From: Pseudomonadota bacterium
Lineage (GTDB): Bacteria; Pseudomonadota; Gammaproteobacteria; Xanthomonadales; Xanthomonadaceae
NCBI GenBank assembly: GCA_018242445.1
Contig: JAFEBW010000009.1
Location: 1-64,000 of the forward strand
Reading direction: 5' to 3'
Length of the DNA: 64,000 nucleotides
Below are positions 51,066-61,563 of this stretch, piece by piece. The position numbers and the translations under genes are program-made. The notes beneath the pieces were generated by a model. That model was not told the DNA's origin and made no database searches. It saw only the letters and a program-made list of their open reading frames with translations. Positions within the stretch are counted from its first letter, which is position 1, and every line of letters starts with the position of its first letter.

Positions 51066-52088
51066 TCAGCGCCCTCCGTGCACTCCACTGGCAGCATGCT
51101 GCCGGGTGTCCTCGCGCAGCACCGCCAGCAGCGCCTGCATGTCGGCCGGTAGCGGTGCTTCGACCGTCACTTCGCGGCCGTCGGCTGGATGGGCGAAGGC
51201 GAGCTTCTCCGCATGCAGCGCCTGCCGGCGGAAATCGCGCAGGGCGGCCAGCAACTCCGGCGTCGCCCCGCGCGGGTTGGCCAGCCGGCTGTACACCGGA
51301 TCGCCGACCAGCGGATGCTTGATGTGCGCCATGTGCACGCGGATCTGGTGGGTGCGGCCGGTTTCGAGCCGGCACTCGACGAGGGTGTGTGCGCGGAAAC
51401 GCTCGCGCACGCGGTAATGGGTGACGGCGTCGCGGCCGTTTTTCACCACCGCCATGCGCACGCGATCGCTGGGGTGGCGGCCGATCGGCGCATCCACGCT
51501 GCCACCGGCGATCATCGGCCCCATCGCCACCGCGACGTACTGCCGGTGTACCGCGCGCGCCGACAACTGCTCGACCAGCGCGGCATGCGCGCGCAGGTTG
51601 CGCGCCACCACCAGCAGCCCGGAGGTGTCCTTGTCGAGCCGGTGCACGATGCCCGCGCGCGGCACTTCGGCAAGCTTCGGATCGAAGTGCAGCAGGGCGT
51701 TGACGAGGGTTCCGCGGGGGTTGCCGGCGCCCGGATGCACGACCAGCCCGGCCGGCTTGTCGAGCACCAGCACGTCGGCATCCGCGTAGGCGATGGTCAG
51801 CGGAATGGCCTCGGGCTGCGCGTCGGTCTCGATGCCGGGGGTGGCCGCGAGCGTCACTTCCTCGCCGCCGCGCACCGCATCGCGCGGCCTGCGCACCGCG
51901 CCATCCAGCAGCGCCTGCCCGGACTTGATCCATTCGGCCAGCCGCGAGCGCGAATAGTCCGGGAACAATTCGGCCAGCACCTGATCGAAGCGCCGGCCGG
52001 CGGACTCGAAGGGCACGCTGGCGGTCATGGCCTGCGCCGAGTCGGCGGCCTCCTCGCTGAAATCCTCGTCGTCGGGGGGCTCGTGCAT
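51066..52088 (-). CDS. rluD: 23S rRNA pseudouridine synthase RluD
   Basis: Makes pseudouridines in helix 69 of 23S rRNA. The 340-residue product has an S4 RNA-binding domain (about 30-90: [20 protein letters not shown]) and the catalytic motif [11 protein letters not shown] with D152. [20 protein letters not shown] and [19 protein letters not shown] are typical. The N-terminal 25 residues are acidic. ATG 52088 follows AGCACGCGCCTGACC, with no strong ribosome site. It is divergent from bamD, as in many gammaproteobacteria, and is followed directly by pgeF. Confidence 0.96.
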   Translation of the reverse strand: MHEPPDDEDFSEEAADSAQAMTASVPFESAGRRFDQVLAELFPDYSRSRLAEWIKSGQALLDGAVRRPRDAVRGGEEVTLAATPGIETDAQPEAIPLTIAYADADVLVLDKPAGLVVHPGAGNPRGTLVNALLHFDPKLAEVPRAGIVHRLDKDTSGLLVVARNLRAHAALVEQLSARAVHRQYVAVAMGPMIAGGSVDAPIGRHPSDRVRMAVVKNGRDAVTHYRVRERFRAHTLVECRLETGRTHQIRVHMAHIKHPLVGDPVYSRLANPRGATPELLAALRDFRRQALHAEKLAFAHPADGREVTVEAPLPADMQALLAVLREDTRQHAASGVHGGR

Positions 52089-52258
52089 GGTCAGGCGCGT
52101 GCTGGATCGGGGCCGACAGTGTGGGCCAATTCGCGGCCTCGCGGGGCCGCCGGTGCCGTCCATGAACGGTGCGCCGCCCGGCGCATGCGGCCGGGCGGGC
52201 GGTTTGGGCTATCATGGCCGTCCTTGCCGCCTGCCGGCGCATCCGCCCTACCCGTCCG

Positions 52259-53119
52259 ATGAGCCCATCCCGCGGCCCGACCCCTGGCCTGATCCGCACC
52301 CTGCTGATGGCCGTATTCACCGCTGCGCTGCTCGCCTCCAGCGGCTGCTCGCATTTCCACGGCATGTTCAAGCACGCCGACCCGGAAACCGAGACGCTGC
52401 CGGTCGACCAGCTCTACGCCGCCGGCCACAAGCAGGTGGTGATGGGCAACTTCATCCGCGCGCAGACCTACTTCCAGCGCCTGAACGCGCGCTTCCCTTA
52501 CGGCCCGTACACCGAACAGGCGCAACTGGAGCTGATCTACGCGCAGTACAAGGCAAGCAAGTTCGAGGAAGCCACCGCGACCGCGAACCGCTTCATCCGC
52601 ACCTACCCGACCCATCGCCACGTCGATTACGCGTATTACATGAAGGCGCTGATCGACTTCAACCGCGATTCGCAGGCGCTGGCGCGGATCGCGCGGCTGG
52701 ACATGAGCGCGCGCGACCAGGGTTCGCCGCGCGCCAGCTTCAACGAATTCGCCGACCTGATCCGCCGCTTCCCGAACAGCCGCTACGCGCCCGACGCGCG
52801 CCAGCGCATGATCTACCTGCGCGAGGAAATGGCCCGCCACGAGATCAACGTCGGCCTGTTCTATCTCGCCCATCAGGCCTATGTCGCCGCCGCCAATCGT
52901 GGGCAGTACGTCATCACCAACTATCCGCAAAGCCGCTACGAGGGCGATGCGCTGGCGTTGATGGCCGAGTCGTACCAGCGCCTGGGCAACACGAAGTTGT
53001 CCGACGACGCCAAGCGCGTGCTGGCGCAGAATTACCCCGACCACCCGTGGCTGAAGGGCCATTGGCCGCCGAAGGAAGGCGTCCTGCGCCGGCTCAACCC
53101 GTTCGCGCCGGGGCAGTGA
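52259..53119 (+). CDS. bamD: Outer-membrane assembly lipoprotein BamD
   Basis: Essential lipoprotein of the BAM complex. The 286-residue product has a signal peptide ending in a lipobox (LLASSGC, acylated C30) and five TPR-like repeats: QLYAAGHKQVVMGNFIRAQT, FPYGPYTEQAQLELIYAQYK, YPTHRHVDYAYYMKALIDFN, FPNSRYAPDARQRMIYLREE and YPQSRYEGDALALMAESYQR. ATG 52259 was preferred over upstream in-frame starts (52169, 52214) because it gives a normal signal peptide. The promoter should lie in the 170 bp shared with rluD. Confidence 0.95.
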   Translation: MSPSRGPTPGLIRTLLMAVFTAALLASSGCSHFHGMFKHADPETETLPVDQLYAAGHKQVVMGNFIRAQTYFQRLNARFPYGPYTEQAQLELIYAQYKASKFEEATATANRFIRTYPTHRHVDYAYYMKALIDFNRDSQALARIARLDMSARDQGSPRASFNEFADLIRRFPNSRYAPDARQRMIYLREEMARHEINVGLFYLAHQAYVAAANRGQYVITNYPQSRYEGDALALMAESYQRLGNTKLSDDAKRVLAQNYPDHPWLKGHWPPKEGVLRRLNPFAPGQ

Positions 53120-53177
53120 TTCACAGCGGCGACCCGCGCGGTCGCCGGCTCATCAATGCTCGTTCATCAAAGCCCGA

Positions 53178-54893
53178 TCACCAGCGCCCGCAGGTGATGG
53201 GGTAGCGGCGCTCGCGCCCGAACGCCTTGCGCGACACCTTCGGACCGGGCGCGGCCTGCTGGCGCTTCCATTCGCTGATCCGCAGCAGGCGCAGCACCGT
53301 GTCCACGGTGCTCGCAGCGAATCCGGCGGCGACGATCTCCGCCCGCGATTGCTCCTGTTCGACCACGCGCAGCAGGATCGCATCGAGCACCGCGTACGGC
53401 GGCAGCGAATCCTGATCGGTCTGGTTGTCGCGCAATTCGGCGGACGGCGCGCGGTCGATGACGGCCTGCGGGATGACCCATCCCGCAGCGGGAATGGGGA
53501 ATGGGGAATGGGGAATGGTGCCAGCAGATGCGCCGCTTTGGGATTTTATTCCCCAGCCCCCAGTTCCCATTCCCTGCTCGTTGCGCCACTCGCACAGCGC
53601 ATACACCTCGGTCTTGTACAGATCCTTGATCGGCGCGTAGCCGCCGCACATGTCGCCGTAGATGGTGGCGTAACCGACCGCGTACTCGCTCTTGTTGCCG
53701 GTGGTCAGCAGCATGCGACCGGACTTGTTCGCCAGCGCCATCAGCAGCGCGCCGCGGCAGCGGCTTTGCAGGTTTTCCTCGGTCACGTCGCTGGGCAGCC
53801 CGGCGAACACGGGCGCGAGCGTGCGCAGGAAGCCTTCGAACGGCGCTTCGATGGGCAAGGTTTCGATGCGCACACCCAGTGCCGCGCATTGCTCGGCGGC
53901 CAGATCGTTGCTCAGGTCGGATGTGTAGCGCGAGGGCAGGCGCACCGCCAGCACGTTGTCCGCGCCCAGCGCATCGGCCGCGATGGCCAGCACCAGCGCC
54001 GAATCCACCCCACCGGACAAGCCCAGCACCACCTGCGAGAAACCGTTCTTGCGCACGTAATCGGCGGTGCCGCGCACGATGGCGCGGCAAGCCAAAGATG
54101 CGTGACTCTCGTCGGTTTCGATCGGCCAGTGCACGCGCTCGAAACGGCGCGTGGCCGCATTGAAGTCGGTGACGAGCAGGCGATCTTCGAACGCCATCGC
54201 GGCCGGATGGACGCGGCCATCGCCGTCGGCCAGGCACGATGCGCCATCGAATACCAGGCTGTCCTGACCGCCGACGGCATTGAGGTAGGCGATGGCGACG
54301 CCTTGCCCGGCGCGCTGCGATTCCGCCACCCGTTGCGCCAGCAGTCCATCGCGCAACGCGGCCTTGCCGTGCTCGAACGGCGAAGCGTTGGGCACCAGCA
54401 CCAGTTGCGCGCCAGCCGCGAGCGTCGCCGCCAGCGGCTCGGCGAACCACAGGTCCTCGCAGATCACCACGCCGACGGTGACGCCATCGAGCGCGAAGGT
54501 GCAGGCCTCGTCGCCCGCCGCGAAATAGCGGCGTTCGTCGAACACCGCGTAATTGGGCAGCTCGCGCTTGCGGTACGTCGTCTCGATGCGCCCATCGCGC
54601 AGCACGCTGGCGGCGTTGAACGCCACCGCCCCGACGGCGTGCGGATGGCCGACCACGGCGACGATGCCGTGCACCGCCGCCGCGACCCGCGCCAGCGCGG
54701 CCTCGCAGGCGGCGAGGAAGTCCGGGCGCAGGACGAGATCCTCGGGCGGATAGCCGCTGATCGCCAATTCGGGGAACAGCACCACATCCGCGCGCTGCTC
54801 GTCGCGCGCCCGCGCGATCAGCTCGGCGATGCGCCGCGCGTTCGCGTCCACTGCGCCGACCGGGAAATCGAACTGGGCGAGCGCGATGCGCAT
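53178..54893 (-). CDS. nadE: Glutamine-dependent NAD+ synthetase with in-frame repeat insertion
   Basis: Makes NAD+ from deamido-NAD+, ATP and glutamine. The N-terminal nitrilase-type glutaminase has E40 (LFPELAISGYPPED), K109 (YRKRELPNY) and C145 (VVICEDLWF). The C-terminal synthetase has the pyrophosphatase loop LSGGVDSAL (292-300) and TTGNKSEYAVGY. The product is 571 residues where about 540 is usual. Between the conserved YALCEWRNEQ and VIPQAVIDRAPSAELR lie about 31 extra residues (441-471) rich in Gly, Ser and Pro that are encoded by a GGGAATGGGG repeat. The rest is intact. ATG 54893 was chosen as MRIALAQFDFPVG. Confidence 0.94.
   Translation of the reverse strand: MRIALAQFDFPVGAVDANARRIAELIARARDEQRADVVLFPELAISGYPPEDLVLRPDFLAACEAALARVAAAVHGIVAVVGHPHAVGAVAFNAASVLRDGRIETTYRKRELPNYAVFDERRYFAAGDEACTFALDGVTVGVVICEDLWFAEPLAATLAAGAQLVLVPNASPFEHGKAALRDGLLAQRVAESQRAGQGVAIAYLNAVGGQDSLVFDGASCLADGDGRVHPAAMAFEDRLLVTDFNAATRRFERVHWPIETDESHASLACRAIVRGTADYVRKNGFSQVVLGLSGGVDSALVLAIAADALGADNVLAVRLPSRYTSDLSNDLAAEQCAALGVRIETLPIEAPFEGFLRTLAPVFAGLPSDVTEENLQSRCRGALLMALANKSGRMLLTTGNKSEYAVGYATIYGDMCGGYAPIKDLYKTEVYALCEWRNEQGMGTGGWGIKSQSGASAGTIPHSPFPIPAAGWVIPQAVIDRAPSAELRDNQTDQDSLPPYAVLDAILLRVVEQEQSRAEIVAAGFAASTVDTVLRLLRISEWKRQQAAPGPKVSRKAFGRERRYPITCGRW
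53481..53573 (-). repeat. GGGAATGGGG-family element inserted in nadE
   Basis: Four GGGAATG units near 53490-53518 face inverted GTTCCCATTCCC at about 53562-53573, with about 45 bp between. The same words occur in the mpl-adk gap (5353-5384). The element keeps the nadE frame open and encodes the linker TGGWGIKSQSGASAGTIPHS and SPFPIPAAG. Confidence 0.8.
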
Positions 54894-54894
54894 C

Positions 54895-55293
54895 CTACGC
54901 AATGCCTTGCTGGTCTGCTTCCCCCGCAAGCGGGGGAAGGCCGGGATGGGGGCGGGTTTTCGCCAATGTGTCGTAGATGGCTTGCGCCACGGCTTCCGTC
55001 TGCGTCAGCACGTCATGATTCCAGAAACGCAGGACTCGGAAGCCGGCTGCGTGCAACCACGCATCGCGAACGGCATCCCGTGCCGAATCCAGATGTTGTC
55101 CGCCGTCGACCTCGACCACGAGCCGGTGTTCGATACAGACGAAATCGAGGATGTAGGGCCCCTCGGGATGTTGGCGTCGGAATTTGCAACCTTCGAGTTG
55201 ACGCAGGCGCAGGCATCGCCACAGCTTGCGCTCGGCATCGGTCATCACCGTGCGCAGGCGCTTGGCCTGATGTGTTTTGGCACCTTCACGCAC
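54895..55293 (-). CDS. DUF559 (Vsr-like endonuclease fold) protein between inverted repeats
   Basis: The 132-residue protein matches DUF559: MTDAERKLWRCLR, GCKFRRQHPEGPYILDFVC, VVEVDGGQH (E61, D63, H67) and GFRVLRFWNHDVL. The domain belongs to the PD-(D/E)XK/Vsr-like nuclease superfamily; E61 and D63 are candidate metal ligands. GTG 55293 is the likely start. The last about 20 residues (TRPHPGLPPLAGEADQQGIA) are translated from a palindromic repeat, and a matching inverted copy lies beyond the start. The gene ends 2 bases before nadE. Function is unknown; DUF559 genes often occur in many copies per genome. Confidence 0.82.
   Translation of the reverse strand: MREGAKTHQAKRLRTVMTDAERKLWRCLRLRQLEGCKFRRQHPEGPYILDFVCIEHRLVVEVDGGQHLDSARDAVRDAWLHAAGFRVLRFWNHDVLTQTEAVAQAIYDTLAKTRPHPGLPPLAGEADQQGIA
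54918..54956 (+). repeat. Inverted repeat, nadE-side copy flanking the DUF559 gene
   Basis: A 39-bp unit consisting of the palindrome CTTCCCCCGC/GCGGGGGAAG followed by a GGATGGGGGCGGG tail. It is identical at 35 of 39 positions to the reverse complement of 55311-55349. It encodes part of the DUF559 C-terminus. Confidence 0.8.
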
Positions 55294-55310
55294 GCCGATC
55301 GCCCGGAAAG

Positions 55311-55349
55311 CCCGCCCCCATCCTGCCCTTCCCCCGCAGGCGGGGGAAG
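55311..55349 (-). repeat. Inverted repeat, sucD-side copy flanking the DUF559 gene
   Basis: The mirror copy of 54918-54956 (35 of 39 identical), 18 bases upstream of the DUF559 start. The pair encloses about 354 bp that hold the whole nuclease-like core. It opens the 323-bp gap 55294-55616, which otherwise contains only the heptamer array. Confidence 0.8.
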
Positions 55350-55487
55350 GAATCCTTCTTCGTGGTTTCAGTACAAGTCGGTGCCAATGCTTCGGAAATA
55401 TTCCGACAAGACAAAAGACCTCCGATCTCCGATAACCGACATTCGAGCCCCACTCGTGCCACCTGCTCCCAGCTCCCAGCTCCCCAA

Positions 55488-55556
55488 GTCCCGAGTCCCG
55501 AGTCCCGAGTCCCGAGTCCCGAGTCCCGAGTCCCGAGTCCCGAGTCCCGAGTCCCC
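55488..55556. repeat. Tandem heptamer array (GTCCCGA, nine full copies plus a partial one)
   Basis: Nine uninterrupted copies of the 7-bp unit GTCCCGA (55488-55550) and a last GTCCCC. Two related units stand next to the ung start (40703-40718). Such arrays change copy number by slippage. It lies 60 bases from the sucD stop and outside any coding region. Confidence 0.9.
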
Positions 55557-55616
55557 AGCAGAGCTTCACCACACCGGCATCCCCGGGCAAGGCTTGATCA
55601 CTGGAGCCTGTTTCCC

Positions 55617-56501
<885 letters not shown>

Positions 56502-56524
56502 GGAATCGGAATCCTTGTGTTGGT

Positions 56525-56626
56525 CTCCCTCTCTCGCTTGCGGGAGAGGGTTGGGGTGAGGGCAAGCTTTCGCGGTATTCGCCGGGCGACGCCCCCACCC
56601 TGGCCCTCCCCCGCCAGCGGGGGAAA
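56525..56626. repeat. Paired palindromic repeats between sucC and sucD
   Basis: The left unit, CTCCCTCTCTCGCTTGCGGG with an AGAGGG arm and a GGGGTGAGGG tail, faces a right unit, CACCCTGGCCCTCCCCCGCC then AGCGGGGGAAA. The arrangement equals the doublets at 25343 and 40579. It lies inside the sucCD operon and may affect relative expression. Confidence 0.75.
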
Positions 56627-56630
56627 AATC

Positions 56631-57794
<1,164 letters not shown>

Positions 57795-57939
57795 GCAGCA
57801 CCTTCGGATGGGGAAGCGATCGCCGCACGTTGCGCGGCAGCAGCCGCTATTGTGGGCAAGCCACCCGGCAAAGGCAAAACGCGAAGCGCTTTGCATCCTA
57901 TACTCGCGGCGTGTTAGGCCCCGAGCGGCGAGCGATGGC

Positions 57940-59589
57940 ATGAGCTGGAAACTTCGAGCCGCGCCACCCGGAGAAACCGGTCTGCGCCGCGAGCTGTACT
58001 TTCTGTCGGCCTTTCGCGTGCTCGAAGGCGGGCTGTTCGCGACGGCGGCCTTCAGCCCGCTGGCGATGGGCACCGCGCCGCCGCGCAGCCTCGCCTGGGC
58101 CGGGGCGGCGGCGATCGCGCAGCTCACCCTCGGCGGCGTGCTGTTCGTCCTCTCCCGCCGCAGCCGCTGGCGGCCGCGGGACTTGTTCGCCACGGGCGTC
58201 GTGCTGGACATGGCGGTGTTTGCCGTGCTGCTGCTCGCCCTGCCCGGTTTCGGCAACGGCGTGAGCCTGCTGATGCTGTTCAATGTCGCCGCCTACGCCC
58301 TGCTCACGCGGCTGGGATGGGGCCTGGGGCTGGCCGCCACCGCCACCCTGATCCAGATCGGCACGTTCATCGCCGCGCAGGTGTTCGCGCTCACCATCGA
58401 GCGGCCCCTGGCGGAAGCGGTGATGTTCGGCGCCAGCTACATGCTGACGGCGATGCTCACCCACCTGCTCGGCCGGCAATTGCGCGAGACCCAGTCGCTG
58501 GCGCGCCAGCGCGAGGTGGAGGTGGGCAACCTCGAGCGGGTGAACGAGTTGATCATCCGGCGCATGCGCACCGGCCTGCTCGCGGTGGATTCGGGCAACA
58601 CCATCCGCATCTTCAACGAATCGGCGTGGTACCTGCTCGGCAACCCGGCCCCCGATCGCAAGGCGCTGGGCGAGGTGGCGCCGGATCTGCTGCGCCGGTT
58701 GTGGCAGTGGCGGCAATCGCAGAAGGCCGACACCACGCCGCTGGCGCTGTCGCCCGACACCCCGGCGGTGATCCCGCGCTTCACCGCCATGGGCCGCAGC
58801 CACGACCTGACCCTGATCTTTCTCGACGACACCTCCCTGCTCTCGCGCCGCGCCGAGGAGCTGACCCTGACCACACTCGGCCGGCTGGCCGCGAGCGTGG
58901 CCCACGAGATCCGCAACCCGCTGGCGGCGATCAGCCACGCCGGCCAGCTGCTGCGCGAATCGAGCATCGAGCCGGAAACCGACCATCGTCTCGTCGAGAT
59001 CATCAACACCCAGTGCCAGCGCATGGACGGCATCGTGCAAAACGTGCTCGGGCTGGCGCGCCGCGAACGCTCGCGCCCGGAAACGCTGGAGCTCGTCGCC
59101 TGGTCGCACCACTTCGTCGCCGACTTCCACCGCATCCAACCCGACGAGCGCGACGAGCTGAAAGTGAGCGCGCCGCAGGGCGCGGTGCGCGCGACGATGG
59201 ATCCGCAGCAATTGCAGCAGGTGGCGACCGTGCTGGTGCAAAACGCGCTGACCTACGGCCGCATACCCGGCGAGGCCGCGCGCGTGACCCTGTTCGTGCA
59301 CCGCGACAGCCCGGAAGGCGAGCCGATGCTGGACGTGGTGGATCGCGGCCCGGGGATCCCGGCCGGGGTGGCCGCGCAATTGTTCGAACCCTTCTTCACC
59401 ACCAGCGAGCACGGCACCGGCCTCGGCCTGTACATCGCCCGGCAATTGTGCGAGGCCAACCAGGCCACCCTCAACCATGTCCCCCTGCCCGGCGGCGGCA
59501 GCTGCTTCCGGATCACCCTGGCGCGCACCGAGCCGGTGGCGTCTGCCGTCCTGCCGGAACGTACGTCCATGTTGGCTCGCAAGCCATGA
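57940..59589 (+). CDS. pilS: Sensor histidine kinase PilS
   Basis: Membrane kinase that activates PilR to control type IV pilin transcription. The 549-residue product has about six membrane segments (30-175), a PAS-like cytoplasmic domain ([20 protein letters not shown]), the phospho-accepting H322 in [18 protein letters not shown], an N-box [11 protein letters not shown], and G-boxes [10 protein letters not shown] and [15 protein letters not shown] 57940; the stop overlaps the next gene by four bases (ATGA). The next gene is a glycosyltransferase, with pilR only after it. Confidence 0.94.
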   Translation: MSWKLRAAPPGETGLRRELYFLSAFRVLEGGLFATAAFSPLAMGTAPPRSLAWAGAAAIAQLTLGGVLFVLSRRSRWRPRDLFATGVVLDMAVFAVLLLALPGFGNGVSLLMLFNVAAYALLTRLGWGLGLAATATLIQIGTFIAAQVFALTIERPLAEAVMFGASYMLTAMLTHLLGRQLRETQSLARQREVEVGNLERVNELIIRRMRTGLLAVDSGNTIRIFNESAWYLLGNPAPDRKALGEVAPDLLRRLWQWRQSQKADTTPLALSPDTPAVIPRFTAMGRSHDLTLIFLDDTSLLSRRAEELTLTTLGRLAASVAHEIRNPLAAISHAGQLLRESSIEPETDHRLVEIINTQCQRMDGIVQNVLGLARRERSRPETLELVAWSHHFVADFHRIQPDERDELKVSAPQGAVRATMDPQQLQQVATVLVQNALTYGRIPGEAARVTLFVHRDSPEGEPMLDVVDRGPGIPAGVAAQLFEPFFTTSEHGTGLGLYIARQLCEANQATLNHVPLPGGGSCFRITLARTEPVASAVLPERTSMLARKP

Positions 59590-61463
59590 TCGACGAATCT
59601 TCCCATACCACCCGCAGCGATCACCCCAGTGTCGGCGCGGCATCCGCCGAACCGATGCGCGGCAACCAGGGCTGCAGCAAGCGCCGCATCGACCGCTGCT
59701 TCCTGCTGCTGGCAGGCGCCATACTGCTATGCATCGCCGCGTTGTATGGGCCCTTGTACCAGGCCGCATTCGTCTGGGACGACCGCGTGCTGCTGCATGA
59801 CAACGCATGGCTCCAGAGCGGCCACGGCGCATGGCGCGCGATCTTCCTTGGGCCAGCGGATTGGCGCTATTTCCGTCCGCTTGGATTGGGCCTGTTTGCG
59901 CTGGAGTTGCGCTGGTTCGGCGCATTGCCGGCACCCATGCACCTGCTGTCGATCCTCCTGCACTTGGTCAATACCGCGCTCGTGGGCGCATTGGGATGGC
60001 GACTGTCGCGGGAGCGCTCGCCGGCAGCCGATCCGCGATGGGCGGTCGCTTTCTCCATGGCGGTGTTTGGACTGCATCCGGTCATCGTCGAAGCGGTGGC
60101 ATGGATCGCAGCCCAATTCGACTTGCTGTCGACGATGTTCATCCTCGCGGGCTTGCTGCTCGATCGCCTGATCGCGAAAACCTGGCTCCGGGCCGCGCTG
60201 GTCGCCGTCTGCTTTTTCCTCGCCGCCTGCGCGAAGGAATCGGCGATCGTGTTTCCTGCCTTGCTCGTGCTGCTGGAGTGGATGCGACCGGTCGCCTCGG
60301 CAGGTTCGGCGAGCGGGTGGGGCGCACGCCTGCGCAGCGTATTGCGCAGGCAGGGCGCGAGCGTACTGGCGGCGATGGCGGCTGGACTGGTTTACATGGC
60401 GCTGCGGACGTACTTCACCGGCAATGCCGCGGCGGTTTCGATGGAGCCCTTGTTCACATGGGCGCGCCTGCAAACCGTCTGCCATGTCCTCGTGGCTTGC
60501 TGGAAACTCATCGTCTTCCCGTTTGCGGGCCTGAATCCGCACCACATCGTCGACCCGGCCACTTTGGCAACGGCGAGCGCGGCCTCCATCGCCACTTGCG
60601 CCGCAGCCATCGCCATCCTCGCGGCAGGAGCGTGGCTGACGATGCGCGGTCGCGCGTCGGGGGTGCTCATCGCGTGCGTGACGGCTGCGGTGTTTCCCAC
60701 CCTGCATGTGGTGCCGATCCATTTCGACGAAAGCCTGTACCACGATCGTTATCTGCTGTCGGCAGCGGCCATCGCCTGCGCCATCATGCCCATGATGTTG
60801 CTGCAAGCATGGGCGCGGGCCAGCGCCATCGTGCGGCGATCGGCAGGCGCGCTGGCGGCGCTCTGGCTGGCACTGGCGATCGTCACGGTGCGCACCACCG
60901 TTCCGCTGTGGTTCAACGACACCCGGATGTGGGAATGGGGTTTGCGCGGCAATCCGGAATCCACGTTCGTCATGGAAAATCTGATGGGAACCTATCTGGG
61001 TACCGGCGACATTCCGCGCGCCAGGGCCATGGCGAACGATATGTTGCAGAACGCCAGCCACTGTCCGGACTGCATGATGGATGTCGCGAAGCTCGCCATC
61101 CTGCAAGGCGATGCAGACACCGCCGCGCGGGCACTGGACGCCGCGAACCAGCACTTCACCGCGACCCCGGTCACCCACGCCCGGGTGCTGGCCTACATCC
61201 TCATCAACGGCGACCTGTACAAGCTGCGCGGCGAGTTCGCGCAGGCCGAAGCGGCCTATCGCGACGCGACCACGATCATCCCGACCCGCCCCGACGCCTA
61301 TTTCGAACTGGCATGGCTGCTGGCCCAGGAAGGCGGACACGAAGCCGAAGCCCGCCGTGCGTTCGAGGCCGGCGCGGCCCGTGCCGTGCCGGATGTCGTT
61401 GCATCATTGCGCCCGCGCTTCGAACGATTGCTGGCCAGCCACACGAGCAGCAGCACCCATTGA
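59586..61463 (+). CDS. GT-C-type membrane glycosyltransferase with TPR tail, between pilS and pilR
   Basis: The 625-residue protein has about 11-12 hydrophobic segments (40-465) and a soluble C-terminal part with TPR-like repeats (DIPRARAMANDMLQNASHCP; GEFAQAEAAYRDATTIIPTR; ARRAFEAGAARAVPDVVASL). The first periplasmic loop has FVWDDRVLLHDN, an acidic pair as in GT-C enzymes of the TMTC/PMT kind, and EAVAWIAAQFDLLSTMF resembles the LWWVAGRTDLLA-type motif of those families. Its position, translationally coupled to pilS and close to pilA, suggests that it glycosylates pilin or another exported protein; this is inference. Confidence 0.75.
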   Translation: MIDESSHTTRSDHPSVGAASAEPMRGNQGCSKRRIDRCFLLLAGAILLCIAALYGPLYQAAFVWDDRVLLHDNAWLQSGHGAWRAIFLGPADWRYFRPLGLGLFALELRWFGALPAPMHLLSILLHLVNTALVGALGWRLSRERSPAADPRWAVAFSMAVFGLHPVIVEAVAWIAAQFDLLSTMFILAGLLLDRLIAKTWLRAALVAVCFFLAACAKESAIVFPALLVLLEWMRPVASAGSASGWGARLRSVLRRQGASVLAAMAAGLVYMALRTYFTGNAAAVSMEPLFTWARLQTVCHVLVACWKLIVFPFAGLNPHHIVDPATLATASAASIATCAAAIAILAAGAWLTMRGRASGVLIACVTAAVFPTLHVVPIHFDESLYHDRYLLSAAAIACAIMPMMLLQAWARASAIVRRSAGALAALWLALAIVTVRTTVPLWFNDTRMWEWGLRGNPESTFVMENLMGTYLGTGDIPRARAMANDMLQNASHCPDCMMDVAKLAILQGDADTAARALDAANQHFTATPVTHARVLAYILINGDLYKLRGEFAQAEAAYRDATTIIPTRPDAYFELAWLLAQEGGHEAEARRAFEAGAARAVPDVVASLRPRFERLLASHTSSSTH

Positions 61464-61563
61464 GCGCCATCGCCGCTTCGCATCGGGCATTGCAGAGGCC
61501 GTGGCTCGCACACGCGAGGCCGGCGTGGGAACATGCAGCCTGCATCCAGCCCCACGCCATCCC

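Noticed and set aside
50095-52371. Single 758-codon protein spanning rluD and pgeF
   Set aside because: The upstream half is a shadow frame of rluD; only from ATG 51063 does the PgeF sequence begin.
55488-55556. CRISPR-like short repeat array
   Set aside because: The units are 7 bp and contiguous without spacers, so this is a simple tandem repeat.
58317-61463. Continuous open frame joining the pilS region to the glycosyltransferase gene
   Set aside because: The part before 59586 is a shifted frame of pilS; the real protein begins at the ATG overlapping the pilS stop.
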